Assembly: GCF_002272135.1 (NCBI RefSeq)
Contig: NZ_NPBF01000016.1
Coordinates: 1 to 48,499, forward strand
Source: Virgibacillus sp. 7505
Lineage (GTDB): Bacteria; Bacillota; Bacilli; Bacillales; Amphibacillaceae
Length of the DNA stretch: 48,499 bases
Reading direction: 5' to 3'
The position numbers and the translations under genes were made by a program. The notes beneath the pieces are model-generated. The model was given only the letters and a program-made list of their open reading frames with translations. It made no database searches and had not been told where the DNA came from. Position 1 is the first letter of the stretch. Every line of letters starts with the position of its first letter. Shown one piece after another: positions 32,636-41,217 of the stretch.

Positions 32636-32736
32636 AATAGAACAAATCGACGTGACAAATGCTTCGGAAAACAGCTATATTGCAACGATATCTTTACGGG
32701 TATTTTATAATCCTGCATCTTAATTCGTAGAAAAGC

Positions 32737-32775
32737 GTGTTTGATAGGTTCATCCTGTCGAACACTCTTTTTTTG
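32737..32775 (+). terminator. Intrinsic terminator after comC
   Basis: GTGTTTGATAGG pairs with CCTGTCGAACAC (two G-U pairs) and is followed by TCTTTTTTT. The 32636-32736 stretch before it holds no gene. Confidence 0.85.
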
Positions 32776-32851
32776 TCTCGACAGCATTTCTCTTACTTCT
32801 ATTATTAGCTGTGCTAGAGTTGAGCCAATCAATCATAAAAGAGGTGCCAGG

Positions 32852-33679
32852 ATGGAAGAGAAAAAGGGGTTTTCCGTCAAGATTGGCGGTAAGAAGCCGA
32901 AGAAACAACAGCAGCAGTCAAAAGAAGAGATGATCGGTGAGGGAAGCTACACACTTTATGACGAAGAAGCGGCGGCAACGGTCGAAAAGGATGTTCCTGT
33001 ATTGGATCAGCTGAATAAGAAGAAATCAGAGAAAAATGCAGTATCTTTGTCTCCTTTTGCGAAGAAGCTGGCTGCAGCTGCACTTGGTGCTGCGCTCATA
33101 GGAGTTGTGTTAGGATTCCTGCTGCTGCGTTATACAGCAGGTATTGAATCGGAGACAAGCGGTGTGGCGGCCCCGATCGCGACAAAGGAAGCCGCTGCTA
33201 ATGCGGGAGCGTTTGGTGATCTGACAGCTTACGTTGTCCAGGGCGGCGTCTATAATCAAGAAGATATCGGGCAGGATGTTGTACAAAAGTATGCTGATGC
33301 AGGGATCCCGGCAGTGTTATGGGAAAAGAACGGCCAGTTCTTCTTGTTGACAGGGATGGCAGGTTCGCAGGAAGAAGCTGACACACTTGGCTCCCAGCTG
33401 CAGGCGCAGGGATATGAAAGCTATGTGAAGCAATGGGATCCTGGAGTCGAGGCTGCCAGCAGTGCTTGGCTGGACGAGCTGGCTGTTTTGCTTGCAGCAG
33501 GGGATAACCAGGATGCGGCTCTTTGGAAAGCTTGGCAGGAGAAAATCCCAGAAGAAGCGAAGAGTGTCAAAGCAGTATCTGATGAAGCAGTCAGCGCTAT
33601 GGAGCAAGGGACATTTACAGCTAGTATGCTGCTGCCGGTATGGCATGAAGCTGCCACTCTAGTTGCTGAAGATCAATGA
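32852..33679 (+). CDS. spoIIB: SpoIIB-like SPOR-domain sporulation protein
   Basis: The 275-residue protein has a charged, lysine- and glutamine-rich cytoplasmic N-terminus and one transmembrane segment (about residues 75-92). An outside SPOR domain follows (about 128-200; YVVQGGVYNQEDIGQDVVQKY, then FFLLTGMAGSQEEADTLGSQL). SpoIIB helps septal peptidoglycan thinning and engulfment. ATG 32852 follows GAGGTG; the upstream ATG at 32741 lies within the comC terminator. In Bacillus maf would come next; it is missing here. Confidence 0.88.
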   Translation: MEEKKGFSVKIGGKKPKKQQQQSKEEMIGEGSYTLYDEEAAATVEKDVPVLDQLNKKKSEKNAVSLSPFAKKLAAAALGAALIGVVLGFLLLRYTAGIESETSGVAAPIATKEAAANAGAFGDLTAYVVQGGVYNQEDIGQDVVQKYADAGIPAVLWEKNGQFFLLTGMAGSQEEADTLGSQLQAQGYESYVKQWDPGVEAASSAWLDELAVLLAAGDNQDAALWKAWQEKIPEEAKSVKAVSDEAVSAMEQGTFTASMLLPVWHEAATLVAEDQ

Positions 33680-33760
33680 ACTTGATTTTCTTGATCTAAT
33701 TACTTCATTATCTTATAGAGAAACTTATTAAAATTTCTATTTAGTAATTTGAATAGTGAG

Positions 33761-33831
33761 CCGTCTTCCGATAAGCTTCTCGTAACCTGTCAGCCACACA
33801 GGAATCCGAGTCAGAAGGAAGGCGGTTTTTT
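33761..33831 (+). promoter_or_regulatory. Structured terminator/attenuator whose 3' arm holds the radC ribosome binding site
   Basis: CCGTCTTCC (33761-33769) pairs with GGAAGGCGG (33817-33825), followed by six T. Inner helices TCTCG/CGAG and CCTGT/ACAGG are possible. The GGAAGG of the 3' arm is the only good SD for radC (TTG at 33830). It thus ends spoIIB transcription and may also limit radC translation. Confidence 0.65.
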
Positions 33832-34519
33832 GCTGCATACTAAAATGGCTATAAAATCGGTACCAAAGGAGGATCGTCCGCGGGAAAGGCTGCTGGAGCT
33901 AGGACCTGCGCATTTGTCCAATGCAGAATTATTCGCCATCCTATTAGGAAGCGGAACGAAGGACGAGTCTGTCACATTGCTTGCGCAGCGGCTTTTGATG
34001 CATTTTGAAGGTTTGCAGCTCCTGCGTGATGCTACCATTGAGGAGCTGACAGCTATCAAAGGAATCGGTACTGCAAAAGGAGTGCTTATTTTGGCTGCAA
34101 TCGAACTCGGGCAAAGACTGTATCGATACAAGCCGGCAGAACGTTACACGATCCGAAGCCCAAAGGACGGGGCAGATTATGTAATGGAAGAAATGCGCAA
34201 TCTAAGCCAGGAGCATTTTGTCGTCTTATTTCTCAATACGAAGAATCATATCATCCATCGTCAGACAATCTTCATTGGCAGCCTCAACGCCTCCATCGTC
34301 CATCCCCGCGAGATATTCCGCGAAGCTGTCCGTCGTTCTGCTGCCAGCATCATATGTGCTCATAATCATCCCTCTGGTGATCCTTCACCCTCACAGGAGG
34401 ATATCCATGTGACAAAGCGATTGCTGGAGTGCGGGAAGATGATTGGGATCGAGCTTTTGGATCATCTTGTCATTGGTGACCGAAAGTTTATTTCATTGAA
34501 GGAAAAAGGATACCTGTAA
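33830..34519 (+). CDS. radC: RadC/YsxA family JAB-domain protein
   Basis: The protein has about 229 residues: an N-terminal helix-hairpin-helix region (LSNAELFAILLGSGTKDESV, then IKGIGTAKGVLILAAIELG) and a C-terminal JAMM metal site (HNHPSGDPSPSQED). The family's biochemical role is unsettled despite the name. I give TTG 33830 as start because GGAAGG is seven bases before it; ATG 33845 lacks an SD but would start in the family-typical place. An ORF start at 33749 would include the terminator and is unlikely. Confidence 0.9.
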   Translation: MLHTKMAIKSVPKEDRPRERLLELGPAHLSNAELFAILLGSGTKDESVTLLAQRLLMHFEGLQLLRDATIEELTAIKGIGTAKGVLILAAIELGQRLYRYKPAERYTIRSPKDGADYVMEEMRNLSQEHFVVLFLNTKNHIIHRQTIFIGSLNASIVHPREIFREAVRRSAASIICAHNHPSGDPSPSQEDIHVTKRLLECGKMIGIELLDHLVIGDRKFISLKEKGYL

Positions 34520-34569
34520 TTACTATCTATTTTTTTGGTTTTCTCGTATAATTGGAACTAGCTTTGTAG

Positions 34570-34610
34570 AGAAGCGCCTAGCATGGTACACCTTACTAGC
34601 TGGCGCTTCT
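34570..34610 (+). terminator. Possible terminator between radC and mreB
   Basis: AGAAGCGCC (34570-34578) pairs with GGCGCTTCT (34602-34610) around a 23-base loop; the tail is T-poor. Between it and mreB a TATAAT at about 34653-34658 may be a -10 box for mreB. Confidence 0.4.
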
Positions 34611-34765
34611 TCTGATGGTATGCTTTATTACCTTGCAACGATGTCTATTGGATATAATATCTGATATGATAAAGTACAACATAATGAGACAATATATGAA
34701 AAGTATGCACTGCTGCGTAACAGCTTTGCTGAAACACGAACGGACTCGGAAAAGGAGAATTAATT

Positions 34766-35806
34766 GTGGCGAAATTCAGTTTTTCACAAGACCTGGGCAT
34801 CGACTTGGGCACAGCAAATACATTGGTTTTTGTAAAAGGAAAAGGCGTAGTCGTCCGTGAGCCTTCTGTCGTGGCGACAAATGTAGAAACAGGCCAGGTA
34901 GAGGCAGTTGGCGGCGACGCTCGTAATATGATTGGCAGAACACCAGGAAATATCCGTGTCATCCGTCCGATGAAGGATGGCGTCATCGCGGATTACGATA
35001 CAACAGCGACAATGATGAAGTATTACATCAAACAGGCACAGCGTAATCGTTCTTCATTCGCTAAGAAGCCTAACGTAATGGTTTGTGTGCCATCTGGTAT
35101 CACAATGGTTGAGGAACGTGCGGTTATCGACGCAACCAAACAAGCAGGTGCAAAGGATGCTTTCCCAATTGCTGAGCCTTTCGCTGCTGCAATCGGTGCT
35201 GGTCTCCCTGTATGGGAACCGACTGGAAGTATGATCGTCGATATCGGCGGCGGTACGACTGAAGTTGCAATCATCAGCTTAGGTGGTATTGTTACAAGCC
35301 AATCGATCCGTACAGCCGGAGACGATATGGATGAAGCAATCATCCATTACATCCGCAAAACGTACAACTTGATGATCGGGGAACGTTCTGCAGAGCAATT
35401 GAAGATGGATCTTGGTCATGCTGGTGTACCGGAGGGAGATGAAGAAACAGAAATTCGCGGACGCGATTTGCTGACAGGTCTTCCGAAAACAATCAGTGTG
35501 AGCGCGAAGGAAATCTCAGGAGCTTTAGCCGACACAGTCAGTGCGATTGTGGATGCTGTGAAACTCACATTGGAAAAAACACCGCCTGAATTGGCTGCTG
35601 ATATCATGGATCGCGGTATTGTTCTTTCTGGTGGCGGCGCATTGCTTCGCAATTTGGACAGCGTCATCAGCGAAGAAACTAAAATGCCGGTGTTCGTTGC
35701 GGAAAATCCGCTTGACAGTGTAGCTATCGGTACAGGTAAATCACTTGAATTCATCGAGCATTTCCGTTCGCATCCACATGTGTTTTCCAAAGCTACTAAA
35801 AATTAA
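34766..35806 (+). CDS. mreB: Rod-shape-determining actin-like protein MreB
   Basis: The 346-residue protein has actin-fold motifs: phosphate 1 [15 protein letters not shown] (residues about 10-24), phosphate 2 [18 protein letters not shown], adenosine [14 protein letters not shown]. It forms membrane-bound filaments that guide cell-wall synthesis with MreC and MreD encoded next. The start is GTG, nine bases after AAGGAG. Confidence 0.97.
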   Translation: MAKFSFSQDLGIDLGTANTLVFVKGKGVVVREPSVVATNVETGQVEAVGGDARNMIGRTPGNIRVIRPMKDGVIADYDTTATMMKYYIKQAQRNRSSFAKKPNVMVCVPSGITMVEERAVIDATKQAGAKDAFPIAEPFAAAIGAGLPVWEPTGSMIVDIGGGTTEVAIISLGGIVTSQSIRTAGDDMDEAIIHYIRKTYNLMIGERSAEQLKMDLGHAGVPEGDEETEIRGRDLLTGLPKTISVSAKEISGALADTVSAIVDAVKLTLEKTPPELAADIMDRGIVLSGGGALLRNLDSVISEETKMPVFVAENPLDSVAIGTGKSLEFIEHFRSHPHVFSKATKN

Positions 35807-35818
35807 GTTGGGTGAATT

Positions 35819-36715
35819 ATGAATTTCTTTAAGAAAAAAAGGATGTTCTTATTCCTGATTGCGATCATCATCCTAGTCGGGTTGATTGGTTTTTCAACCA
35901 GGGATCGGAGCAGCCAGACATTACCAGAACAAATAATCAGTGATACCGTAGGGTTTGTGCAGAATATCTTCTCCAAACCTGCACAGTTCACCTCTACGGT
36001 AGTGACGAATATTAAAGATCTTAAGAACACCTACGAAGAAAATCAGGTGCTTAAATCGAAAGTAGACGATTACAAAGGCTTGCAATTCCGCTATCAGGAA
36101 TTGGAAAAGCAGTACGACGACCTGAAAGCAACCAATGATTCTTTCAATCAGTACACGTCGATGGATTACAGTCCTATTCCAGCTGATGTCATCGTACGCA
36201 GTCCAGAAGGCTGGTTTGACCAGCTGACGATTGATAAGGGATCTGACGATGGCATCGAGACGAATATGGCTGTGATGACAGCCAGTGGCATGATTGGGAA
36301 AATCGAGGATGTCAGCCGCAGTACTTCTTCCGTGCAATTGTTGAGTGGGTTCAACGAGACTAATCGTATTTCTGCTCAGATATCTGGTGGAAAGAACGAA
36401 GACGGTGAAGAGCAGGACACAATCTTCGGCTTGATCGAAGGCTATGATGAGAAAGATGGGATGTTGCTGTTTACAGGTGTGAAACCTGAACTGGAAGTGA
36501 AGAAAGGTTCTACAGTTTTATCCTCTGGCCTGGGTGGTGTATTCCCGGAAGGGCTTCCGATTGGGGAAGTTGATTCTGTTGAATTGGACCAATATGGTTT
36601 GTCTCAAACTGTCCATGTCAAACCAACAGCTGACTTGTATGACATCGAAAAGGTGATCGTGGTAGATGCTGCATCTGAAGACGCCTCGTCAAGTAACGGA
36701 GATGAGGGTCTGTGA
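35819..36715 (+). CDS. mreC: Rod-shape-determining protein MreC
   Basis: The 298-residue protein has a short cytoplasmic N-terminus, one transmembrane helix (about residues 8-24), a coiled coil (about 65-110; KNTYEENQVLKSKVDDYKG) and the double beta-barrel MreC domain (IPADVIVRSPEGWFDQLTIDKGSDDGI, then GLGGVFPEGLPIGEV). It scaffolds the elongasome outside the membrane. It follows mreB by 12 bases and overlaps mreD by one. Confidence 0.95.
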   Translation: MNFFKKKRMFLFLIAIIILVGLIGFSTRDRSSQTLPEQIISDTVGFVQNIFSKPAQFTSTVVTNIKDLKNTYEENQVLKSKVDDYKGLQFRYQELEKQYDDLKATNDSFNQYTSMDYSPIPADVIVRSPEGWFDQLTIDKGSDDGIETNMAVMTASGMIGKIEDVSRSTSSVQLLSGFNETNRISAQISGGKNEDGEEQDTIFGLIEGYDEKDGMLLFTGVKPELEVKKGSTVLSSGLGGVFPEGLPIGEVDSVELDQYGLSQTVHVKPTADLYDIEKVIVVDAASEDASSSNGDEGL

Positions 36716-37254
36716 TGAAAAAGCTATACTTGCCCCTGATTATGCTTTTGATCGTTTGTTTGGAAGGAGTTGCCACCGCCATGCTGCCAGAGCAGTTCAT
36801 TGGCGGTGACACTTGGCTGATTCCGCATTGGAGTCTTTTGTTCCTTGTACTGATCGCAATGCTTTATGACTTGGATAATTCGTATTACAGTCTGTTATAT
36901 GCACTTGTTTTCGGGCTTCTGAAAGATATTGTCTATACAGATATGCTTGGTGTTTATATGTTCACATATGGATTCAGCATCTACTTGATCCTGGAACTGC
37001 GCAGAGTGCTGCATGGGAATATCCTTGTAGCTGCAGTGCTGGGGATGCTGTCGATTGTTTTCGCCGATATAATCGGCTATTTTATCTATCATTTAATTGG
37101 CATCACGCCGCTGGGATTCGGTACATATTTATTGCACCGCCTCTTGCCGACGCTTGGCGCCAACCTTATCATGCTTGTAATCTTGTATCTGATTTTCCAC
37201 AAGCCTCTGCAGAAATGGTCCGATTCGCAGCTTAGAAGAACGACTAGCTTATAG
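36715..37254 (+). CDS. mreD: Rod-shape-determining protein MreD
   Basis: The 179-residue membrane protein has about five hydrophobic segments and the MreD segment YALVFGLLKDIVYTDMLGVYMFTYG. ATG 36715 overlaps the mreC stop (TGATG) and is six bases after AGGG; GTG 36712 would be too close to that SD. It works with MreB and MreC in side-wall growth. Confidence 0.93.
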   Translation: MKKLYLPLIMLLIVCLEGVATAMLPEQFIGGDTWLIPHWSLLFLVLIAMLYDLDNSYYSLLYALVFGLLKDIVYTDMLGVYMFTYGFSIYLILELRRVLHGNILVAAVLGMLSIVFADIIGYFIYHLIGITPLGFGTYLLHRLLPTLGANLIMLVILYLIFHKPLQKWSDSQLRRTTSL

Positions 37255-37289
37255 AGAAGAAAATCAGACGAGGAACGGAGGTGACCATC

Positions 37290-37976
37290 TTGATTGGAAA
37301 CAAACAGATTATCACGATAAAAGGTACCCGGGAAGGGTTGTCCTTGCATATGGATGATGCCTGCTCTTTCGAGGAATTGCTGAAGGAATTGGAGGAGAAG
37401 CTTGCTGCTAATCGTATTGATTCGGCTGATCACCTTGTTGGTGTACATATTCAATTAGGTAACAGGTATTTGTACAAGGAGCAGGAGGAAACCCTCCGTA
37501 AGATGATTACGAGTAAACAGCGATTAAAAATAGAATCCATCCATTCTGATGTCATTACGAAACAAGCGGCGACTGAGTGGAAGGAAGAAGCGGAAGTGAA
37601 GGCTGTCAGCCGCGTCGTCCGTTCTGGTCAGGTACTGGAAGTAAAGGGTGACTTACTGCTGCTTGGTGATGTGAATCCCGGAGGCTGTGTGACAGCTACC
37701 GGAAATATTTTCGTCATGGGGAATCTGCTCGGGATAGCGCATGCGGGCAAGGAAGGCAATGCTGATGCTGTCATCGCTGCTTCCTATATGAATCCGACTC
37801 AGCTTCGGATAGCGGATTATATCAGCCGCGCGCCCGATCATGAGACAGATGGTGTTTATATGGAATGCGGACATATCGATGATGAACAGGAAAAGATTAT
37901 CATTGACCGTTTGCAGGCAGTAATTCGCAAACGTCCGGGCATCAGCAGTTTCGAGAGGAGAATGTTAAATGGGTGA
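37290..37976 (+). CDS. minC: Septum site-determining protein MinC
   Basis: The protein has about 228 residues: an N-terminal FtsZ-inhibiting domain (IITIKGTREGLSLHMDDACSFEELL) and a C-terminal beta-helix dimerisation/MinD-binding domain (VVRSGQVLEVKGDLLLLGDVNPGG, GNIFVMGNLLGIAHAG). It blocks Z-ring assembly at the poles with MinD. TTG 37290 is eight bases after GGAGG; GTG 37281 overlaps that SD. It overlaps minD by eight bases. Confidence 0.94.
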   Translation: MIGNKQIITIKGTREGLSLHMDDACSFEELLKELEEKLAANRIDSADHLVGVHIQLGNRYLYKEQEETLRKMITSKQRLKIESIHSDVITKQAATEWKEEAEVKAVSRVVRSGQVLEVKGDLLLLGDVNPGGCVTATGNIFVMGNLLGIAHAGKEGNADAVIAASYMNPTQLRIADYISRAPDHETDGVYMECGHIDDEQEKIIIDRLQAVIRKRPGISSFERRMLNG

Positions 37977-38766
37977 AGCAATCGTTATTACATCCGGTAA
38001 GGGAGGAGTAGGTAAGACGACTACTTCTGCCAATCTGGGAACAGCGCTTGCACTGATGGAGAAAAAAGTATGTTTGATTGATACGGATATCGGTCTGCGG
38101 AATCTTGATGTTGTGATGGGTCTTGAAAATAGAATCATCTATGACATCATCGATGTAATTGTCGGCAGATGTGCGCTGAAACAGGCGTTGATCAAAGACA
38201 AGCGTTTCGATCATCTTTACTTACTGCCAGCTGCCCAAACAAGCGATAAAACGGACTTGACACCCGATGGGATGGAAAAAATCGTAGCCGAGCTGAAGCC
38301 GGAATTCGATTACATCATCATTGATTGTCCGGCCGGTATCGAACAGGGCTATAAAAATGCTGTAGCAGGAGCGGATAAAGCGATTGTCGTCACCACACCG
38401 GAAAAACCTAGTGTACGTGATGCGGACCGCATTATCGGCTTGCTGGAGCAGGAGGATATCGAACCTCCTAAATTGATCGTCAACCGGATCCGCAATCATA
38501 TGGTGCAAGAAGGCGACATGCTGGAAGTGGATGAAATTGTCCAAGTACTGTCGATCGACTTGCTCGGTATTGTTGCAGACGATGAAGAAGTTATCAAAGC
38601 TGCCAATCATGGGGAGCCGGTTGCTTTTCAACCGAATACGAAAGCGAGTATTGCTTATCGCAATATCGCACGACGCATTCTTGGTGAGTCAGTGCCGCTT
38701 ATGAGCTTTGAGAGTGAAAAAGGCATGTTCAGCCGGTTGAAAAAACTTTTTTCCAAAAGTAAATGA
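37969..38766 (+). CDS. minD: Septum site-determining ATPase MinD
   Basis: The 265-residue protein has the deviant Walker A GKGGVGKTT (residues 10-18), switch I/II (DTDIGLRNLDVVMG, DCPAGIEQG) and a C-terminal amphipathic membrane-targeting helix (FSRLKKLFSKSK). It recruits MinC to the membrane. Its start overlaps the end of minC, and it is followed by a strong terminator closing the mre-min operon. Confidence 0.97.
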   Translation: MGEAIVITSGKGGVGKTTTSANLGTALALMEKKVCLIDTDIGLRNLDVVMGLENRIIYDIIDVIVGRCALKQALIKDKRFDHLYLLPAAQTSDKTDLTPDGMEKIVAELKPEFDYIIIDCPAGIEQGYKNAVAGADKAIVVTTPEKPSVRDADRIIGLLEQEDIEPPKLIVNRIRNHMVQEGDMLEVDEIVQVLSIDLLGIVADDEEVIKAANHGEPVAFQPNTKASIAYRNIARRILGESVPLMSFESEKGMFSRLKKLFSKSK

Positions 38767-38775
38767 ACTTATGGT

Positions 38776-38813
38776 AAACTCGTAGCTCTGGTAAGAGTTA
38801 CGAGTTTTTTTTA
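38776..38813 (+). terminator. Intrinsic terminator of the mre-min operon
   Basis: AAACTCGTAGCTCT and AGAGTTACGAGTTT pair around a short loop, followed by TTTTTA. Confidence 0.92.
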
Positions 38814-38843
38814 TTTCCATTACAAACAAGGGGAATGTACAAC

Positions 38844-39449
38844 ATGACATGGGATATTTTCAGTATTATCGGTACTGCTGCTTTCGCAATAAGTGGTGCC
38901 CTCGTCGCCATGGACGAGAAGTATGATGTGTTCGGCGTTTATATATTAGGTTTTGTGACTGCATTTGGCGGAGGAGCGATTCGTAATTTATTAATCGGAT
39001 TGCCAGTCTCTTATTTATGGTCCCAAACGACTTTATTTTATATTTCACTTATTTCCATTACCATCATTTTGATTTTCCCAAAGCTTATGAGCTATTCATG
39101 GAAAAAGGCAGGTTTGTATGCTGATGCAATAGGTTTGGCGGCATTTGCCATTCAGGGAGCGCTGCATGCTGCCAGTCTTGATCATAGTCTGCTAGCCATA
39201 ATGGTTGCTGCATTCCTGACAGGAAGCGGAGGCGGCATACTTCGAGATGTGCTGGCCGGCAGGAAGCCGTATGTCTTCAAAGCAGAAATCTACGGAACAT
39301 GGGCTGCATTGGCGGGACTTGTCATTGGGCTTGGAGCTTCTGATCATCCCGTTTTGCTTTATGCTTTGTTTGCAGTCATCATTTTCCTGCGTATTTTTTC
39401 CTTCCATCGGAAATGGCAGCTGCCTGTTCCGAAAATGCATTATCAATGA
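38844..39449 (+). CDS. TRIC-type trimeric cation channel (UPF0126 family)
   Basis: The 201-residue membrane protein has about seven hydrophobic segments and two UPF0126 repeats, each with the glycine-rich signature: VTAFGGGAIRNLL (about residues 37-49) and LTGSGGGILRDVLAG (about 123-137). Members are prokaryotic TRIC potassium channels; some were linked to glycine transport. ATG 38844 is preferred over 38835, which is one base from the AAGGGG SD. It is an addition between minD and spoIVFA relative to Bacillus subtilis. Confidence 0.88.
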   Translation: MTWDIFSIIGTAAFAISGALVAMDEKYDVFGVYILGFVTAFGGGAIRNLLIGLPVSYLWSQTTLFYISLISITIILIFPKLMSYSWKKAGLYADAIGLAAFAIQGALHAASLDHSLLAIMVAAFLTGSGGGILRDVLAGRKPYVFKAEIYGTWAALAGLVIGLGASDHPVLLYALFAVIIFLRIFSFHRKWQLPVPKMHYQ

Positions 39450-39478
39450 AGATCAGCAAATTGCTGGTCTTTTTTTGT
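39449..39478 (+). terminator. Intrinsic terminator after the TRIC-type gene
   Basis: AAGATCAGC and GCTGGTCTT flank a five-base loop and are followed by TTTTT; the stem begins at the stop codon. Confidence 0.85.
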
Positions 39479-39603
39479 TATAATTAGGAAAAAAGAGGAT
39501 GACTATGGACAAGGAGCATCATCCATAACAACGGGGCAGCCATAATATACGCTCTCCTCCCTGATTTACTTGAACACTAGCCCACAAGTAAAGGAGGAGA
39601 ACG

Positions 39604-40353
39604 ATGGGGTTATTTAATTTGTTATTGGAAGACAGCGTCAAAGCCTTCACAGGATGGGATTTTTCTTATGTCGAGGATACAGGCCGAGTTCAATATGAAC
39701 CTTTGCCATGGTCCTATGGCAGTAAAGCACGGAAATATCTTTTCGGTGCCGGGAGTGCACTTGATATGGGAACCGGCGGAGGAGAGTTTTTGTCTAAGCT
39801 GCTGCCGCTTCCGGAGTATACCGTGGCGACAGAGAGCTATCTGCCGAATGTGCCAATCGCCAGAAACAGACTTTCACCATTAGGAGTAGATGTCGTCCAA
39901 ATTAAGGAAGACGACCAATTGCCATTCTTGGATGAATCATTTGAGGTTATACTGAACAAACATGAATCTTACGATGTAAGCGAAGTATGGAGAGTGGTGA
40001 AACAAAACGCCATTTTCCTTACGCAACAAGTAGGAGGTACTGATTCTAAAGAACTCAATCAACTCCTGGGAGCGCCGCTCAACCCGGATTTCGAAAATTG
40101 GAGTCGGCAGACAGCTGTCGAGGAACTGGAAGATCGGTTTACCATACTAGAGTCGGCAGAAGCATTTCCGTCCATGCGTTTTTATGACATAGGAGCAGTC
40201 ATCTACTATTTGAAGGCTATTCCTTGGCAAGTGCCGCAATTCACAGTGGATGCTTATCGGGATGCTCTGTTCGAGATGCATCTTTTTATAGAGAAAAATG
40301 GTTATTTAAACGTTCGGCAGCATCGTTTCCTTTTAGCCGCTAGATCGAAGTGA
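39604..40353 (+). CDS. Class I SAM-dependent methyltransferase
   Basis: The 249-residue protein has motif I ALDMGTGGGEFL (residues about 52-63), the acidic end of strand 2 (VATESYLPNV), and a methyltransferase-11-like core ending DESFEVILNKHESYD. The C-terminus adds a helical part (VDAYRDALFEMHLFIEKNGYLNVRQHRFLLAARSK). The substrate is unknown. It is preceded by AAAGGAGGAG and flanked by terminators, so it is a single-gene unit. Confidence 0.85.
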   Translation: MGLFNLLLEDSVKAFTGWDFSYVEDTGRVQYEPLPWSYGSKARKYLFGAGSALDMGTGGGEFLSKLLPLPEYTVATESYLPNVPIARNRLSPLGVDVVQIKEDDQLPFLDESFEVILNKHESYDVSEVWRVVKQNAIFLTQQVGGTDSKELNQLLGAPLNPDFENWSRQTAVEELEDRFTILESAEAFPSMRFYDIGAVIYYLKAIPWQVPQFTVDAYRDALFEMHLFIEKNGYLNVRQHRFLLAARSK

Positions 40354-40359
40354 TGTATC

Positions 40360-40385
40360 GCCTCCCTTATTGGGAGGCTTTTTTC
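40360..40385 (+). terminator. Intrinsic terminator after the methyltransferase
   Basis: GCCTCCC and GGGAGGC pair around a five-base loop, followed by TTTTTTC. Confidence 0.9.
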
Positions 40386-40393
40386 GCTTGTTT

Positions 40394-40422
40394 TAATAAC
40401 TCGTCCTCTTACTTCATAGACT
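40394..40422 (+). promoter_or_regulatory. Probable sigma-E promoter of spoIVFA-spoIVFB
   Basis: TAATAAC (40394-40400), 14-base spacer, CATAGACT (40415-40422). The -10 matches CATACAHT at seven of eight positions and the -35 matches KMATATT at five of seven. Mother-cell sigma-E control is what the operon has in Bacillus subtilis. Confidence 0.6.
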
Positions 40423-40452
40423 TGTACAAAGAAGGGGAGAGGGGTTCTTATT

Positions 40453-41217
40453 ATGGGCAAGAATCTGCATTCGGTACGGAAAGGAATTGCTGAACGTAAA
40501 CGTATGAAAGGGGAACAAATTCAGAAAGGCATGGCAAATACAGTTAGATCATTTCCAGTGGATGAAGAAGAATCTCATGGGTTCCCGCCGCATCCAAAAT
40601 ATGATCCGCCGAATTCGAAGGATAATTCGAAATTTGCTTCTCGATTCATGTTGCGGCTGATCGTATCTGCCAGTCTGTTCTTTGGGACGGCCATCTACCT
40701 GCAAGCTGACCATCCGATTATCGAAAAAACAAAGGCAACAGTACTGACAGCATTGACGGAAGAGTTTCCTTTCGCTACTGTGAATAGCTGGTATCAGGAA
40801 AGATTCGGTGATCCAGTGGCGCTAAGCCCTGGTGGTGATAGTACTGATACTGTAGAAGCACAGGCGATGCCGGTGAATGGAACCGTCGTGCAGCCATTTG
40901 AAGAATCAAAAGAGGGGATTCTAATCGAATCATCGCAGCAATCCGACGTGGTAGCAGTTGACGAAGGGATCGTCATTTTCGCAGGGAATGATCAAGATAC
41001 AGGTAAGACCATCATTCTCCAGCATGCAGATAAAAGCAAAAGTATCTATGGCCATTTGCATGCTATTGAGGTGAATCAATACCAGAGAATCGGGGCCAAT
41101 GAAAAAATAGGTGAATTTGTACCGAATGCAGAAAATGCCCAGTCTGTCTATTTTGCCTTGCAGCAGGGGAATAAGTATTTGAATCCAATCCAGGAGGCAG
41201 AAGTTGACGCGCCATGA
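40453..41217 (+). CDS. spoIVFA: Stage IV sporulation protein FA (M23-like)
   Basis: The 254-residue protein has a basic cytoplasmic N-terminus, one transmembrane segment (about residues 65-82) and a C-terminal M23/LytM-like domain (about 155-245; ILIESSQQSDVVAVDEGIVIFAG, HADKSKSIYGHL). The zinc ligands of active M23 enzymes are incomplete, as expected for SpoIVFA. It holds the SpoIVFB protease inactive until the forespore signal. Its end overlaps the start of spoIVFB by 14 bases. Confidence 0.92.
   Translation: MGKNLHSVRKGIAERKRMKGEQIQKGMANTVRSFPVDEEESHGFPPHPKYDPPNSKDNSKFASRFMLRLIVSASLFFGTAIYLQADHPIIEKTKATVLTALTEEFPFATVNSWYQERFGDPVALSPGGDSTDTVEAQAMPVNGTVVQPFEESKEGILIESSQQSDVVAVDEGIVIFAGNDQDTGKTIILQHADKSKSIYGHLHAIEVNQYQRIGANEKIGEFVPNAENAQSVYFALQQGNKYLNPIQEAEVDAP

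Noticed and set aside
35416-35790. 124-codon minus-strand ORF inside mreB
   Set aside because: Shadow of mreB codon structure; no SD and no recognisable domain.
39493-39530. Seven-codon ORF with SD before the methyltransferase
   Set aside because: Too short to support, and it ends well before the methyltransferase SD, so no coupling is implied.
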